Source: Lentisphaerae bacterium GWF2_38_69
GTDB lineage: Bacteria > Verrucomicrobiota > Lentisphaeria > Victivallales > GWF2-38-69
Reading direction: 5' to 3'
DNA: 64,000 bases
Assembly (NCBI GenBank): GCA_001803205.1
Contig: MHBE01000040.1
Span: forward strand, 62,001 to 126,000
In this document: one piece after another, positions 19,597-28,605 of the stretch
Numbering within the stretch: the first letter of the stretch is position 1
Layout of the letters: the number at the start of each line of letters is the position of its first letter
The notes under the pieces: model-generated
What the model was told of the DNA's origin: nothing
Seen by the model: only the letters and a program-made list of their open reading frames with translations
Database searches by the model: none
Made by a program: the position numbers and the translations under genes

Positions 19597-19840
19597 GACT
19601 GAGTTATCTCCTCAAGATATTATTTTTACAAAAAAAACTCTAAAATTGACTATATTTGTCTGTAATTACAAATCAGATATAAAAGATTGCATTAATATAC
19701 TTTTTTGCTTTCTGTCGACACTATTTTTTTCCGGGCTTTTTATTAACATTTTAGCAGCTATTTTTATAGTTTCATTTACATAAACATTAACTCCTATACC
19801 AAATGGGGAAAATTCTGCAGTTTAGCAACTTTTTCTTGTT

Positions 19841-21364
19841 ATGAAAAAAGACAAGTATCTGATATATACGCTTTGGGTTATAGTTGCTACACTGATTTTT
19901 CATCTGATTATCGCTTCGTCGATAGGACTTGGGGTGGATGAATCTTATACAGCATCAGTTTCCAGAATATTCAGCCTGGGTTATGTTGATCACCCGCCGC
20001 TGCATTACTGGATGATTAAGCTTTCATCGTTGTTATTCGACAGCGAAAGACCTATTGTTCTGCGTTTGCCGTTTATATTATTTTCTGCCGGAACAACCTG
20101 GATGATGTTTTTAATTACCGCTAAATTGTTCAATGCAAAATCCGGTTTTTTTGCTGCATTAGTTTTGAATCTAACCGCGCTCTTCTCCTATATGAGTTTC
20201 GGGATACTTCCTGACGGACCTCTGATGTTTTTCATGCTTTCTTCGCTCTACATTCTAACTAAGTTATTATTTGAACCGGACTTTAAGAACTCGGCTTTTT
20301 ACTGGACTTTATTTGGTGTTTTTTCAGGTCTTGCAATGTTGAGCAAGTATCATGGCGTTTTCATATTTTTCGGGCTATTCTTTTTTGCCATTACTTCCAG
20401 AAAATGGAGATATCTCTTCAAATCAGTTTACCCCTATCTATCAATAATCATCGCTTCGATCCTTTTTTCAGTAGTGGCAATCTGGAACATACAGCACAAT
20501 TTTGCTTCATTCATCTTTCAAGGATCAAGGGGAATACCAAACTCTTTTACCCTTACACCGTTAAACTTCATCATTAACATAGCAGGTCAAATAGGATATA
20601 TATTGCCATGGATATGGCTACCTCTTGCTTATTTATTAATAAAAGGTTTAAAAAAAGGGCCTGATAACAAATCGTTAAAAATAGTTTCACATCAGGATAT
20701 AACATGGTTTTTGTGCTGCTTTGCAGTTTGGCCTATTTTGTTATTCACTCTCCCTTCCCTGTGGGGCTGCAAAGGATTGCCTCACTGGCAGTTTCCGGGT
20801 TACTTAATGCTCTTTCCTTTGCTCGGAAACTGGATAGAAACGAAAACTAAAATCAGAAGAAAACTTATTAATTGGGTTCTGGCTTTTTCTATAGCCGTAA
20901 TTGTATTTGCATGGACTTTTATAGTTACTCAGGTAAAATTTGACTGGATAAGCAGAATAAATCCGGTTTTATTCGCCAGGAAAGACCCTTCGCATGAACT
21001 GCTTGACTGGGATGATTTAAAAGTCGGGATTGACCGTAATAACCTTATCAAAAAGTACAATATCTCATTTATAGTAACCGCAAACTGGATATTGGCAGGA
21101 AGAATCGACTATATAATGGGTGGTGAAATACCTGTTTTAACGCTTCCGAACAATCAGCACAATTTTGCTTTGATGCATGATCAAACTCAATTCAAAGGCA
21201 AAAACGCATTAATTATATTGCCAGAAGATAAACTCAATGATATTTCCAGATACAATTTTTATTTTAAAACAACTACAGCATTGAAGCCCATAGCCATATT
21301 TCAAAATCATGCAAACACACTAAAACTTAATCTCTTTCTTGCAGAAAATTATAAGGGATATTAA
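19841..21364 (+). CDS. GT-C family glycosyltransferase (ArnT/PMT-like)
   Basis: A 507-aa polytopic membrane protein of the GT39/GT83 type. The catalytic first extracytoplasmic loop carries 'GVDESYTASVSRIF' (acidic D-E) and 'YVDHPPLHYWMIKL', a very typical ArnT/PMT pattern. About ten or more TM helices follow, then a soluble C-terminal portion of about 120 residues. Such enzymes move sugars from polyprenyl-phosphate donors to lipid A, protein or glycolipid acceptors on the periplasmic face. The acceptor is unknown. The gene is convergent with the PEBP gene, with a C10 tract between the two stops. Confidence 0.85.
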   Translation: MKKDKYLIYTLWVIVATLIFHLIIASSIGLGVDESYTASVSRIFSLGYVDHPPLHYWMIKLSSLLFDSERPIVLRLPFILFSAGTTWMMFLITAKLFNAKSGFFAALVLNLTALFSYMSFGILPDGPLMFFMLSSLYILTKLLFEPDFKNSAFYWTLFGVFSGLAMLSKYHGVFIFFGLFFFAITSRKWRYLFKSVYPYLSIIIASILFSVVAIWNIQHNFASFIFQGSRGIPNSFTLTPLNFIINIAGQIGYILPWIWLPLAYLLIKGLKKGPDNKSLKIVSHQDITWFLCCFAVWPILLFTLPSLWGCKGLPHWQFPGYLMLFPLLGNWIETKTKIRRKLINWVLAFSIAVIVFAWTFIVTQVKFDWISRINPVLFARKDPSHELLDWDDLKVGIDRNNLIKKYNISFIVTANWILAGRIDYIMGGEIPVLTLPNNQHNFALMHDQTQFKGKNALIILPEDKLNDISRYNFYFKTTTALKPIAIFQNHANTLKLNLFLAENYKGY

Positions 21365-21394
21365 ATCGGCACACCGTAATGCTGTCCCCCCCCC

Positions 21395-21948
21395 CTATCT
21401 TTCAAAAGTTCCAGCATAGGTTGCTTTAGCTATTACATATGGTTTTAAAAATACCTCAATCTTATTATAATCCATGAAACTGCTTAGAGGCTGGATATTT
21501 TCCACACTTAAGGCATACACAGTAAATACATAAGTATGAACACCGCTTCCTGCCGGCGGCTGAGGTCCGCTATATCCTTTGACTCCAAAGCTGTTGAGCA
21601 ATTGGATAGAATTCTCAGGCATACCTTCGTCATCTGAGTCTCCCTGATCCAACATCGTCACAGAAGCAGGAATATTGCAGGCAAACCAATGTACCCAGTT
21701 ATTGGCTTTTGGCGCTGTATCAATGCAGACTAAAGCATATGACTTAACGCCACTGGGAGCATTATTCCAGAAGAACTGAGGTGAAATATTATTTCCGTCA
21801 ATTACTCCATAATTAGCATTCTTAGGCAAAATTCTTCCTCCATTATCAAAAGACAAAGAAGTCAAAGTGAAGTCTGCTGAAAAAGCATTAAATACTGCAA
21901 AGAAAAGAAAAATTCCAAAAACAAGAAACTTATAATTTTTTAACATTG
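21395..21948 (-). CDS. Exported PEBP (YbhB/YbcL, Raf-kinase-inhibitor-like) protein
   Basis: A phosphatidylethanolamine-binding-protein family member with an N-terminal signal peptide ('FGIFLFFAVFNAFSA'). Conserved anion-pocket elements are present: 'DGNNISPQFFWNNAP', 'DTAPKANNWVHWFACNIP' and 'GYSGPQPPAGSGVHTYVFTVYAL'. I place the start at ATG 21948 rather than the track's longer ORF, because a GGAGGG Shine-Dalgarno sits at the right distance and the signal peptide then begins at once with 'MLKNYKF'. The start overlaps the end of hydF by 19 bp, so it is the last gene of a cphA-hydF-PEBP operon. Ligand unknown. Confidence 0.88.
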
Positions 21949-23198
21949 TTAACCCTCCATGGTTTGAGTACTCTTTCCAAACATTTCTGTCCATGAATAT
22001 ATGATAGAAAAATACCATAATTTGTGTAAGGAATTCCTAAGTTTGATAAATCTCTCAGCCTTGCCGATATCTTCTGGGGACTTATCATACATCCTCCGCA
22101 ATGAATTATCAGTTTATAGCTGCTTAAGGCTTTATTTTCCTGAAATTCCCTACCGAAGTTATGCTCAATAATTACTCCCGGAACAAGCTTATTAAGAATT
22201 CCCGGTATCTGCGCTGTTCCTATGTCTTCTGCAATTCTGGAGTGGTTGCATGCTTCGACAATCAATATCTTGTCGCCTGTCTTAAGCTTTTTAACTACTT
22301 TTATTCCTTTAGCAAAATCGTTCAGTTTCCCACAAGACATGTAATTAATCATCATGATAGAAAATGTAGTAAGCTCAATATCTTCAGGAAGCAAATCCTT
22401 CACAATGTCCATTGCCTGTGAATCAGTTATCATCACCCTGGGGCGTTTGCTGAAACTTCCAAGGAAAGTTTCAAATCTCTTCTTCTCCTCTGTCTTGCCA
22501 GCCCTTATATTGCCTAAGTCCATTCTGTAGGAAACAGGGTATGCCCAGTGCCTTGTAATAAACTCTTCGCACATCTCCTGCGGTCTCAGGTAGCGCCCCT
22601 GTGGTGTTTCTTCATCCATAGGAATGTTCAAGATATAAAACTCATCTCTCCTGATAAACGGCAGGAGTTCTGTTTTTATATTTTTTGAAGAATACTTTTC
22701 AAGGATAAAACTTATCAGGCTCTGCCGGCATTTCGGATCATCTGCCGATATTGATAAACGCGGATAAAATTTTGTTAAAGGCAGTGTTTCTTCCAGATCA
22801 AGAATTTTCAGCGTATAATCTTTGCCGTGAAACGCGTTAAATATAATGAGGATCTGTTTATCCAGTTCTCTTGATTCCTCCAGAATCTCCTTTTCAGAGT
22901 TAAAATCTTTAGCCCTGGGGTCAATGATCAGGAGCACCAGATCACACTCTTTCAAACAAGAGAAAACCTTTACTTTTTTTTTGACTCCCAGTTCCCTGAT
23001 TTCGTCCGTCCCTGCTGTATCAAAAATTTTAACAGGCCCAAGTCCGTGAAGTTCCATGAGTGCAATTTTAGTATCGGCTGTAGTCCCAGGGGTAGAATCT
23101 ACTATGGATGTCTCGCTCTGGGTCAGCAAATTCATTACAGAACTCTTCCCTGCATTCATTCGCCCGAAGATTCCAATATTGTCACGATGAATAATCAT
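21930..23198 (-). CDS. hydF: [FeFe]-hydrogenase H-cluster maturation GTPase
   Basis: A 422-aa HydF. The N-terminal GTPase domain shows G1 'GRMNAGKSSVMN', 'DSTPGTTADT', 'IFDTAG' and a G4-like 'NAFHGKD'. The C-terminal part has the characteristic cluster-binding motif: 'EACNHSR' followed after about 45-50 residues by 'IIHCGGCM' (H and C-x2-C ligands for the [4Fe-4S] cluster). HydF is the scaffold that receives the 2Fe subcluster made by HydE and HydG and hands it to apo-HydA. None of those genes is in the window. It is 8 bp downstream of cphA. Its presence implies an [FeFe] hydrogenase and anaerobic metabolism. Confidence 0.93.
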   Translation of the reverse strand: MIIHRDNIGIFGRMNAGKSSVMNLLTQSETSIVDSTPGTTADTKIALMELHGLGPVKIFDTAGTDEIRELGVKKKVKVFSCLKECDLVLLIIDPRAKDFNSEKEILEESRELDKQILIIFNAFHGKDYTLKILDLEETLPLTKFYPRLSISADDPKCRQSLISFILEKYSSKNIKTELLPFIRRDEFYILNIPMDEETPQGRYLRPQEMCEEFITRHWAYPVSYRMDLGNIRAGKTEEKKRFETFLGSFSKRPRVMITDSQAMDIVKDLLPEDIELTTFSIMMINYMSCGKLNDFAKGIKVVKKLKTGDKILIVEACNHSRIAEDIGTAQIPGILNKLVPGVIIEHNFGREFQENKALSSYKLIIHCGGCMISPQKISARLRDLSNLGIPYTNYGIFLSYIHGQKCLERVLKPWRVNNVKKL

Positions 23199-23206
23199 AA
23201 AGAAAA

Positions 23207-25825
23207 CTATTTGCGCCTCAGTTCCATTATTTTCATTATCTGTTCAACTGGTTCTTCCACGCCTTCATCTACCTGAATAACAATCAAATCGTCCTTCTGG
23301 ACTATTTCAAGCGCGTTATCTATCGCTTTATGATAATCATTTATTATCTTTATATTTTCCGGATTGAATCCTGCCTGAATCATTCCTTTTTGTACAACTA
23401 GAGGTGTAGCTCCGCTCTCTCTGCCTCTTGGATCGGGATCGCCGATAATCACATAATCATAAGTTCTGGAAAGAACTGCTCCCAGCTCCATAAGAACTTC
23501 ATCTTTTCTGCTGCCTGTTCCGTGAGAAACACCTATTTTTCGCCCATCTGGTGAAATCTTTTTTAGCATTGCGCCAAGAGCTTCAATAGCAGGCTTGTTA
23601 TGCCCGTAATCAAGGATGACTTTGAATGTGCCGAAATCAAGCATATTCATTCTTCCCGGATTCTGCTGTACTGATGGGAAAAATGTGGTTATTCCTGACC
23701 TGATTAGATGATTAGGCAGCTTAAGTCCATGCAGAGCCGCCACAGCGGCAAGAGTATTGGCTACATTAAAATCAGCCGCACCTCCAAAGGTAATAGGCAC
23801 TTCGTAAACTGAAGCTATAATCGAATCGATATTATTAGCGCCGTTTCTTATCACGATATTTTTATTCGAGACTGTTACCGCTGTATTTCCTTCCTCAAGA
23901 TGAGTCTTTATATACGGATTATTCTCATCAAGTGAAAAAAGTACTACATTCCCTTTAGCTCTTCTATAAAAGTCCATGACAAGGTCATCCTGGGCATTGA
24001 GTACTGCCGTGCCGTCGGGTTTAACCACTTCAACTACCGCAGCTTTGACAAATGCCAAATCCTCAACCGTGTCCACAAAATCATTGCCTATATGATCATC
24101 AGCGACATTGAGAAATATGCCTACATCGCACTTATCATACGCAAGACCTCTTCTTACTATGGCTCCTCGCGCGGTTTCCAGCACTGCATGATCAATAGTT
24201 GGCTCACGAAGCACCATCTCATGCCCCGACGGACCGGAATAATCCCCCATGGCTATCGGAAGCCCATCTATCTCCACTCCTGTAGTTGTTGCCAATCCTA
24301 CCTTATGTCCTGCGTATTTGAGGGAGTGCGTTATAAGCTTGCAAGTCGTGGTTTTTCCATTAGTTCCGGTAACTGCTATTAATGGCATAGCCGACTTTGT
24401 TCCTTCTGGAAATAACATGTCTATTATTGGTTTTGCAGCATTACGGGGTTTCCCGAAACTCGGTTTTAAGTGCATTCTCAAACCAGGAGTGGCGTTTACT
24501 TCCACTATTCCGCATCTCTGGGAAGATATCGGCTTGCTTATGTCACTGCAGAGAAAGTCAATACCAATCACATCGAGCCCTATTATTTTAGCAGTTCTTT
24601 CTGCCATAAAACGGATTTCCGGGTAAACCTCGTCAGTTACATCTGACGCAGTCCCTCCCAGGCTTAAATTAGCCGTAGTTTTCAAGTAAACTTTTCTGCC
24701 TTTTTCTAAAACAGTCGATGTATTGAGGTTTAACTTTTCAAGCAGCTGTTCTGTCATTTCGTCAATTGTTATTTTCGTAAGCACATTTTCGTGACCATAA
24801 CCTCTTAGCGGATCTGAATTTACTGTATTTATCAGTTCCTTTATGGTTGATTTGCCATCGCCGGTTACAAAAGGCAGCTGCCTGTGCGAGGCAGCAGTGA
24901 AAATTCCGTTAACTACAAGCAATCGGTAATCATTTCCTTCAATATAACTTTCTACCAGTATTTCCGAACAAACTTTCCTGGCCAGGTAATAGGCAGATTC
25001 AAGTGTTTCTTCATTTTTTATATTAACTGTTACTCCCCTGCCGTGATTTCCTCTTTCAGGTTTGATAACAACCGGATAGCCAATGGCTGAGGCTGCATCA
25101 AGCGCATCTTCCAGAGTAGAGACTTTTTCTCCGTCTGGCACAGGAATACAGGCATTTTTCAGAAGCTCTTTCGTCCTGGATTTTTCTCCGGCTATTTCAG
25201 CGGCAAGAGCAGATGTTTCTGAGGTCATGCTTGCCTGTATCTTTTTCTGGTATTTCCCATAGCCTAACTGAACAAAACTCTGGTCGTTCAAACGCACATA
25301 TGGAATTCCACGAACTGCGGCTTCATCAATTAAAGCCTGTGTAGTTGGGCCAAGCTTACCTTCTTCCCGCAGCTTTTTAAGTTTCTGAATTATTTTATAA
25401 AGATTTATTTCAACGCCGTCAATACAGTCTTCTACAATATCCAGAGCCGCTTTTGCAGCTTCCAGCCCTACTTTTTCTACAATATAATTGACGATTATTA
25501 TGGATTGTCCCGGAAGTCTGGTCTCAATCGTCCTGCTAAATTTTACATCAAGCCCGGCAAGCGTCTGAAGTTCCCAAACTACATTCTCTACGATATGGGC
25601 AATAGTGGTTCCTTTTCGGAGAAGTTCAGTAAAAAATATGCCCTTTGCTGTCTGGTGATTTAATAACCCTGGCATTAACTCAAGCAGCCTTTCAGATAAA
25701 CCAGGGAAGGATGCTGAAGATTTTTTCTCTTCATTCAAACCAATCAACATTAATATGGATTTGCGCAGGCTATACCTGTTAGCCCCCCTCAAAGCTCTTA
25801 CTTCAAGAAGTTTTATGAAACTCAT
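23207..25825 (-). CDS. cphA: Cyanophycin synthetase
   Basis: An 872-aa two-step ligase that polymerises Asp and Arg into cyanophycin. The N-terminal region (1 to about 210) and the 'PGLSERLLELMPGL' segment are CphA-type. The ATP-grasp domain at about 215-475 ('YPVVIKPERGNHGRGV', 'GIVEVNATPGLRMH') adds Asp to the backbone. The Mur-ligase-like domain at about 480-865 ('AVTGTNGKTTTCK') adds Arg. Full length, with no missing block visible. No cyanophycinase (cphB) is adjacent. It is the first gene of an unusual operon with hydF and a PEBP gene. A CphA variant that uses other amino acids cannot be excluded from sequence alone. Confidence 0.93.
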   Translation of the reverse strand: MSFIKLLEVRALRGANRYSLRKSILMLIGLNEEKKSSASFPGLSERLLELMPGLLNHQTAKGIFFTELLRKGTTIAHIVENVVWELQTLAGLDVKFSRTIETRLPGQSIIIVNYIVEKVGLEAAKAALDIVEDCIDGVEINLYKIIQKLKKLREEGKLGPTTQALIDEAAVRGIPYVRLNDQSFVQLGYGKYQKKIQASMTSETSALAAEIAGEKSRTKELLKNACIPVPDGEKVSTLEDALDAASAIGYPVVIKPERGNHGRGVTVNIKNEETLESAYYLARKVCSEILVESYIEGNDYRLLVVNGIFTAASHRQLPFVTGDGKSTIKELINTVNSDPLRGYGHENVLTKITIDEMTEQLLEKLNLNTSTVLEKGRKVYLKTTANLSLGGTASDVTDEVYPEIRFMAERTAKIIGLDVIGIDFLCSDISKPISSQRCGIVEVNATPGLRMHLKPSFGKPRNAAKPIIDMLFPEGTKSAMPLIAVTGTNGKTTTCKLITHSLKYAGHKVGLATTTGVEIDGLPIAMGDYSGPSGHEMVLREPTIDHAVLETARGAIVRRGLAYDKCDVGIFLNVADDHIGNDFVDTVEDLAFVKAAVVEVVKPDGTAVLNAQDDLVMDFYRRAKGNVVLFSLDENNPYIKTHLEEGNTAVTVSNKNIVIRNGANNIDSIIASVYEVPITFGGAADFNVANTLAAVAALHGLKLPNHLIRSGITTFFPSVQQNPGRMNMLDFGTFKVILDYGHNKPAIEALGAMLKKISPDGRKIGVSHGTGSRKDEVLMELGAVLSRTYDYVIIGDPDPRGRESGATPLVVQKGMIQAGFNPENIKIINDYHKAIDNALEIVQKDDLIVIQVDEGVEEPVEQIMKIMELRRK

Positions 25826-25959
25826 TTTATCACTCGCTTTTATTTTTTTATGTAAAGCTTTTCTTCATTATAATAAAGCAGAAACAAAAGGAGCCTGAAG
25901 AAAACTATGCTCTTATTATAAGGCATATAACAGAAGTTGCCAGAAGAAGGAATTTTAGC

Positions 25960-26008
25960 CATTATAAAAAACAAAGACAGGAAAATCCGTCAATGAATTT
26001 TCCTGTCA
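25960..26008 (-). terminator. Rho-independent terminator of the IPMDH-like/MFS operon
   Basis: GACAGGAAAAT and ATTTTCCTGTC form a perfect 11-bp stem (25976-25986 with 25997-26007) and a 10-nt loop. Read on the minus strand it is followed by TTTGTTTTTT, about 25 bp after the MFS stop codon. Confidence 0.9.
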
Positions 26009-26031
26009 AAAAATTGAATTTATTATTTGGC

Positions 26032-27360
26032 CTAAGCTTTCATATTGATTTTATTAAATTTGGGAGCAAGCAGATGATTCAGGATAAAAGCAATCACATA
26101 CGCGCAACTGCACCATCCGAAAACAATAGAATAGCCAAGTTTGGCATTCCCAAGAGATTCAAAGTGATCCAGAATAAGTCCTACAATAATCGGAAATATA
26201 GCTCCGCCAATACCAGCGGCAAAACCGCCAAGACCTACAACTGAAGCTACAGCTTTTTTGGGATAAACATCCGAAGCTATTGTATAAAGGTTGGCAGACC
26301 ATGACTGGTGAGCGCCGCCTGCCAGGCCAATAATTACAATAATCATCAAATTCGGCACATGTGTCGTAAAAAAGAGAGGAGTTGTGCATAAAGCTGAAAC
26401 TAGCATTATGGTTTTTCTTGAAGCAGTTACGCTCCAGCCTTTATTCATTAAATATTTAACCATCCATCCGCCAAAAATGCTCAACACCGTAATCAGAACA
26501 TAAATTCCGGTGAGAAGAGGCCAGCTCTTGCTTATGGCCAACCCTCTTTCCTTGTAAAAAAAGTCCGGAAGCCAAATCAGGAAAAACCACCATACAGGGT
26601 CTCCAAGAAATCTTGCTACAACTATAGCCCATGTTTCCTTATGCATCAGAAGATTCAGCCATGGGACTTTTTCTTCCTTGCTTTCTTCAATTTCATCTTT
26701 ATCGCTCTTGATATAGTCGAATTCTTCTTTGGTCAAACGGGGAGCATGCTCAGGGAGGAAGAACATATGGAGCCAAAAAATAATCCAGATAAAAGCCAGG
26801 ACTCCCAAAACAATAAAGGCAGCCTTCCAGCCAAAATAATAGATAAAGAAGGGGATAACAATCGGGGTAATAATTGGGCCGACATTTGTGCCTGCATTAA
26901 AAATGCTCGTAGCGTAAGCGCGTTCTTTTTTGGGAAACCATTCTGCTACAGCCTTGATTCCTGCCGGAAAATTTCCTCCTTCTCCAAGCCCGAGGCCAGC
27001 TCTGAAAACGATAAAACTCATTATGCCTGCAGCAAATATATGCAAAATTGAAAATACTCCCCAGACAACTACCGAGCATGCGTAACCTATCTTAGTTCCA
27101 ACTTTATCTATAAACCAGCCGAATGCCAGATAACCGAACGCATAGACAAACTGAAAAGCGGAGTTTATATAACCAAACTCAGCATTTGTAAATCCGAATT
27201 CCTTATCCAGAACACTGTTTTTAATCAGTGCAAGCACCTGTCTGTCCATGTAGTTTACAGTCGATATAAAAAACAGTAAGGCGCAAATCACCCATCGATA
27301 ATTCTTCCATAGTTTCAAAGTCTTTTCACCACCCACTTTATCCGATCTCCTTGTTTTCAA
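26032..27360 (-). CDS. MFS transporter, anion:cation symporter (ACS) family
   Basis: A 442-aa 12-TM MFS carrier. The start 'INYMDRQVL'-type motif ('VNYMDRQVLALIK'), 'GLGEGGNFPAGIKAVAEWFP' and 'ERAYATSIFNAGTNVG' are characteristic of the ACS family (hexuronate, glucarate, tartrate and phthalate permeases). A long cytosolic loop lies between TM6 and TM7. Its ATG overlaps the stop of the upstream dehydrogenase gene by 4 bp, so the two are translationally coupled. The pairing suggests import of a hydroxy-acid or sugar-acid oxidised by that enzyme; this is inference. A terminator follows. Confidence 0.87.
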   Translation of the reverse strand: MKTRRSDKVGGEKTLKLWKNYRWVICALLFFISTVNYMDRQVLALIKNSVLDKEFGFTNAEFGYINSAFQFVYAFGYLAFGWFIDKVGTKIGYACSVVVWGVFSILHIFAAGIMSFIVFRAGLGLGEGGNFPAGIKAVAEWFPKKERAYATSIFNAGTNVGPIITPIVIPFFIYYFGWKAAFIVLGVLAFIWIIFWLHMFFLPEHAPRLTKEEFDYIKSDKDEIEESKEEKVPWLNLLMHKETWAIVVARFLGDPVWWFFLIWLPDFFYKERGLAISKSWPLLTGIYVLITVLSIFGGWMVKYLMNKGWSVTASRKTIMLVSALCTTPLFFTTHVPNLMIIVIIGLAGGAHQSWSANLYTIASDVYPKKAVASVVGLGGFAAGIGGAIFPIIVGLILDHFESLGNAKLGYSIVFGWCSCAYVIAFILNHLLAPKFNKINMKA

Positions 27361-28403
27361 ATATTTTCTATCAGAGCTTTTGCTACATCTCTTGTAGACA
27401 TTCTTTCAAGGTTCATCGGGCTGACCTTCATAAGCGATTTGTCTATATCTTTAGCTGCAGAATTTTCCCCGAGAAATTCAAGCATCATTTTTATGGTCAT
27501 CACGGCAGCAAGCGGATTAGCTTTGTTTTGTCCTGCTATATCCGGAGCTGAACCATGAACAGGCTCAAACATAGAAGGTGTATTTTTCTCAGGATTAATA
27601 TTGCCGCTTGAAGCCATCCCCATTCCACCCTGAATTACAGCTCCGATGTCCGTAAGTATGTCGCCAAACATATTAGTCGTTACCATAACATCGAACTTTT
27701 CAGGATTTTTTATCATATGCATGGCTGCCGCATCAACATGATAATATTCTCTCCTGACATCAGGAAACTCTTTTTCGCCTAACTCATTGAAAACTCTTTC
27801 CCAAAGATCAAAAACATAAGTAAGAACATTTGTTTTGCCGACAAGCGCGAGAAGTTTTCTTGGCCTGTTTCTAGCTACCTCAAAAGCATACCTGACACAT
27901 CTTTCTACCTGTTTGTAGTTGTATACTTTAGAGTTTATAGCTATCTCATCTTTAGTTCCCTTCATCATTATGCCGCCAACACCGGAATACAGTCCACCGG
28001 AATTTTCCCTTACAACAACGAAATCTATCTCAGCAGAGCCTTTCCCTTTAATTGGCGTTTCCACTCCTGGATAAAGCTTTACAGGTCGAAGATTTATATA
28101 CTGATCCAAAGTAAATCTTATATTAAGAAGTATTCCCTTTTCAAGAATTCCTGGTTTAACTTTCGGAGAACCTATAGCTCCCAAGTAGATTACATCATAT
28201 TTTCTGAGCTCATCAATAGATTCATTTGAAAGCACTTCACCTGTCCTTAGATAGTGTTCACCTCCAAAAGGGAAAACTCTTTCAATGTAGGTAACATTGT
28301 GCTTTCTGGCGACTTTAGATAGAATCTCGAAAGCCACATTTGTCACTTCCGGACCTATCCCGTCACCTGGAATCACAGCAATTTTATAACTCTTATGAGG
28401 CAT
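27357..28403 (-). CDS. Isocitrate/isopropylmalate dehydrogenase family enzyme
   Basis: A 348-aa beta-decarboxylating dehydrogenase. 'PGDGIGPEV' opens the NAD-binding fold; 'VVRENSGGLYSGVGG' gives the substrate loop; 'GKTNVL', 'YYHVDAAAMHMI', 'TNMFGDILTDIGA' supply the Lys and Asp ligands for the metal-hydroxyacid complex; 'EPVHGSAPDIAGQNKANPLA' is the cofactor loop. 'LeuB' is the nearest common name, but the loop 'GGLYSG' also fits tartrate/D-malate dehydrogenases, and leuA/C/D are absent here. Coupling to an ACS-family permease favours a catabolic hydroxy-acid role over leucine synthesis. Specificity unresolved. Confidence 0.85.
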   Translation of the reverse strand: MPHKSYKIAVIPGDGIGPEVTNVAFEILSKVARKHNVTYIERVFPFGGEHYLRTGEVLSNESIDELRKYDVIYLGAIGSPKVKPGILEKGILLNIRFTLDQYINLRPVKLYPGVETPIKGKGSAEIDFVVVRENSGGLYSGVGGIMMKGTKDEIAINSKVYNYKQVERCVRYAFEVARNRPRKLLALVGKTNVLTYVFDLWERVFNELGEKEFPDVRREYYHVDAAAMHMIKNPEKFDVMVTTNMFGDILTDIGAVIQGGMGMASSGNINPEKNTPSMFEPVHGSAPDIAGQNKANPLAAVMTIKMMLEFLGENSAAKDIDKSLMKVSPMNLERMSTRDVAKALIENI

Positions 28404-28605
28404 GGTAATCTCCTTGTTTTATTATTTTTTGTAATTAAAAGAATATTTTTAGTATAAAATGCTTTATGAAAATATCATCCTGTTTTTCTTAAAGAATGGC
28501 TTTTTGCTGTTATAGAGTTTGACAAAGACACAGGTTTATGCGAATTGTAAAAATTTCTTTGATTATTTTTTTTGAACCGAACACCATGAGAGCTTAATAA
28601 AATTT

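Noticed and set aside
19583-19783. 66-aa plus-strand ORF
   Set aside because: It sits in an AT-rich intergenic region, starts inside the decarboxylase gene and has no Shine-Dalgarno or family resemblance.
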